Shown: in pieces, positions 63,511 through 64,000 of the stretch
How positions within the stretch are numbered: the first letter of the stretch is position 1
How the letters are laid out: every line of letters begins with the position of its first letter
Source: JAJCYL01 sp965206015
Lineage (GTDB): Bacteria > Bacteroidota > Bacteroidia > Cytophagales > Cyclobacteriaceae
Assembly: GCA_965206015.1 (NCBI GenBank)
Contig: CBDBIW010000015.1
Span: forward strand, 868,001-932,000
Length of the DNA stretch: 64,000 nt
Reading direction: 5' to 3'
Notes under the pieces: generated by a model
Databases searched by the model: none
Told to the model about the DNA's origin: nothing
The model's input: the letters and a program-made list of their open reading frames with translations, nothing else
Made by a program: the position numbers and the translations under genes

Positions 63511-64000
63511 TCACAAAGTGCTGAAGTACTCCCTCAATTGTCCCATTTCGAGTTTACGGGGATTGTTCTTCAATCTTTCAGAATTAATTTCCGGAAGTAT
63601 CTTTGTCTCAATGTCATTTTCTGAAATCCCCAAAGACTTTAGATCAATTTTGACACGAAGGCTATCAATGAAATCAGAGACTTTATGTAGCGCATCTGAG
63701 GCGGAATTAGCCGAAAGAAGAGCATAAAAAGTTTTCATCCGCTCTTTAACATAAGCAGCTCCTCTCTCATCATTGCACTCATTGTCAGTTACCCCATAGT
63801 TATAATTTACAAAAAAAGGTAATGACATCGCTACTGCATGCCCATGAGCCAATCCAAAATGAGTAGTGAAGGAGTAGGATATGGCATGGGGAGCGGTTGT
63901 CTTAGTGATATTGATGGCCCTTCCCGCAAGATTTGAAGCATAGCAAACTTTAGTCTTTGCGTCTTTATTCATCGAAAGTGCAGCTGGTAAGTTTTGCCAT
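63511..64000 (-). CDS. Iron-containing alcohol dehydrogenase, C-terminal part (phosphonoacetaldehyde-reductase-like)
   Basis: The frame is open to the right window edge; the Met at 63972 is internal, because WQNLPAALSMNKDAKTKV reads continuously through it. Group-III Fe-ADH metal-binding histidines are in KTTAPHAISYSF and GLAHGHAVAMSLPFF. The block ASNLAGRAINITKTTAPHA is, from memory, typical of the PhpC/phosphonoacetaldehyde reductase branch, which makes 2-hydroxyethylphosphonate. That subfamily call is tentative. Gene continues outside the window. Confidence 0.7.
   Translation of the reverse strand, partial: WQNLPAALSMNKDAKTKVCYASNLAGRAINITKTTAPHAISYSFTTHFGLAHGHAVAMSLPFFVNYNYGVTDNECNDERGAAYVKERMKTFYALLSANSASDALHKVSDFIDSLRVKIDLKSLGISENDIETKILPEINSERLKNNPRKLEMGQLREYFSTL

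Overview
The window looks like a chromosomal segment of a marine or soil Bacteroidota, most likely a Cytophagales-type gliding relative. The evidence is a SusC/SusD pair with a giant hybrid two-component regulator, two proteins with type IX secretion (T9SS) C-terminal sorting tails, many LxxC-type lipoproteins, AT-rich coding, few Shine-Dalgarno sites, and upstream boxes of the Bacteroidota TAnnTTTG type. Genus cannot be set from sequence reading alone.

Layout. 1-2.2 kb: end of a secreted metalloprotease and a metallophosphoesterase. 2.3-3.1 kb: an orphan, partly degenerate 5S rRNA with its own terminator, abutting an IS3 remnant. 3.2-18.1 kb: a polysaccharide-utilisation-like locus, all on the minus strand. 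It holds a hybrid regulator, SusC (with a 13-G run), SusD, a large CRTAC1/FG-GAP lipoprotein, a truncated sulfatase and an FG-GAP lipoprotein carrying a CxxCH haem motif. 18.2-20.1 kb: a dead IS4-like transposase and a nearly intact DDE insertion sequence. 20.1-31.4 kb: mainly core genes (hemL, DUF3109, a CDP-alcohol phosphotransferase operon, PhzF-like, metK, htpG, a sugar isomerase-like protein). 31.4-38 kb: an accessory region with a broken IS256 copy, a BspA-like repeat adhesin, a deletion-derivative IS4 element and integrase/IS3 debris. 38.1-45.1 kb: two unknown proteins, gcvT-comB, a dead lipoprotein gene, a ferredoxin-type reductase and an M3 peptidase.

45.7-49.4 kb holds the most interesting accessory module. 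DUF4007 and a PAPS-reductase/DndC-like gene read rightward and meet, one base apart, a GIY-YIG-like nuclease plus DGQHR (DndB-like) pair reading leftward. This resembles parts of DNA phosphorothioation and related defence systems, but it is not a standard Dnd or Ssp operon. The DndC-like gene appears to have lost its ATP-binding PP-loop, so this copy may be decaying. A second copy of the same deletion-derivative IS4 element sits at its right side.

50.6-54.7 kb: a frameshifted ECF sigma factor with a membrane partner, an intact IS256 transposase wedged into gene fragments, and small exported proteins. 54.7-64 kb: methyltransferases, a eukaryote-type GT3 glycogen synthase, a GMC oxidoreductase, an EptA-like phosphoethanolamine transferase, a CDP-alcohol phosphotransferase with a eukaryote-like CPT/EPT motif, and the C-terminal part of an iron alcohol dehydrogenase resembling phosphonoacetaldehyde reductases. 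The last three hint at phospholipid or phosphonolipid head-group chemistry.

All family names come from motif recognition by eye; no database search was run.
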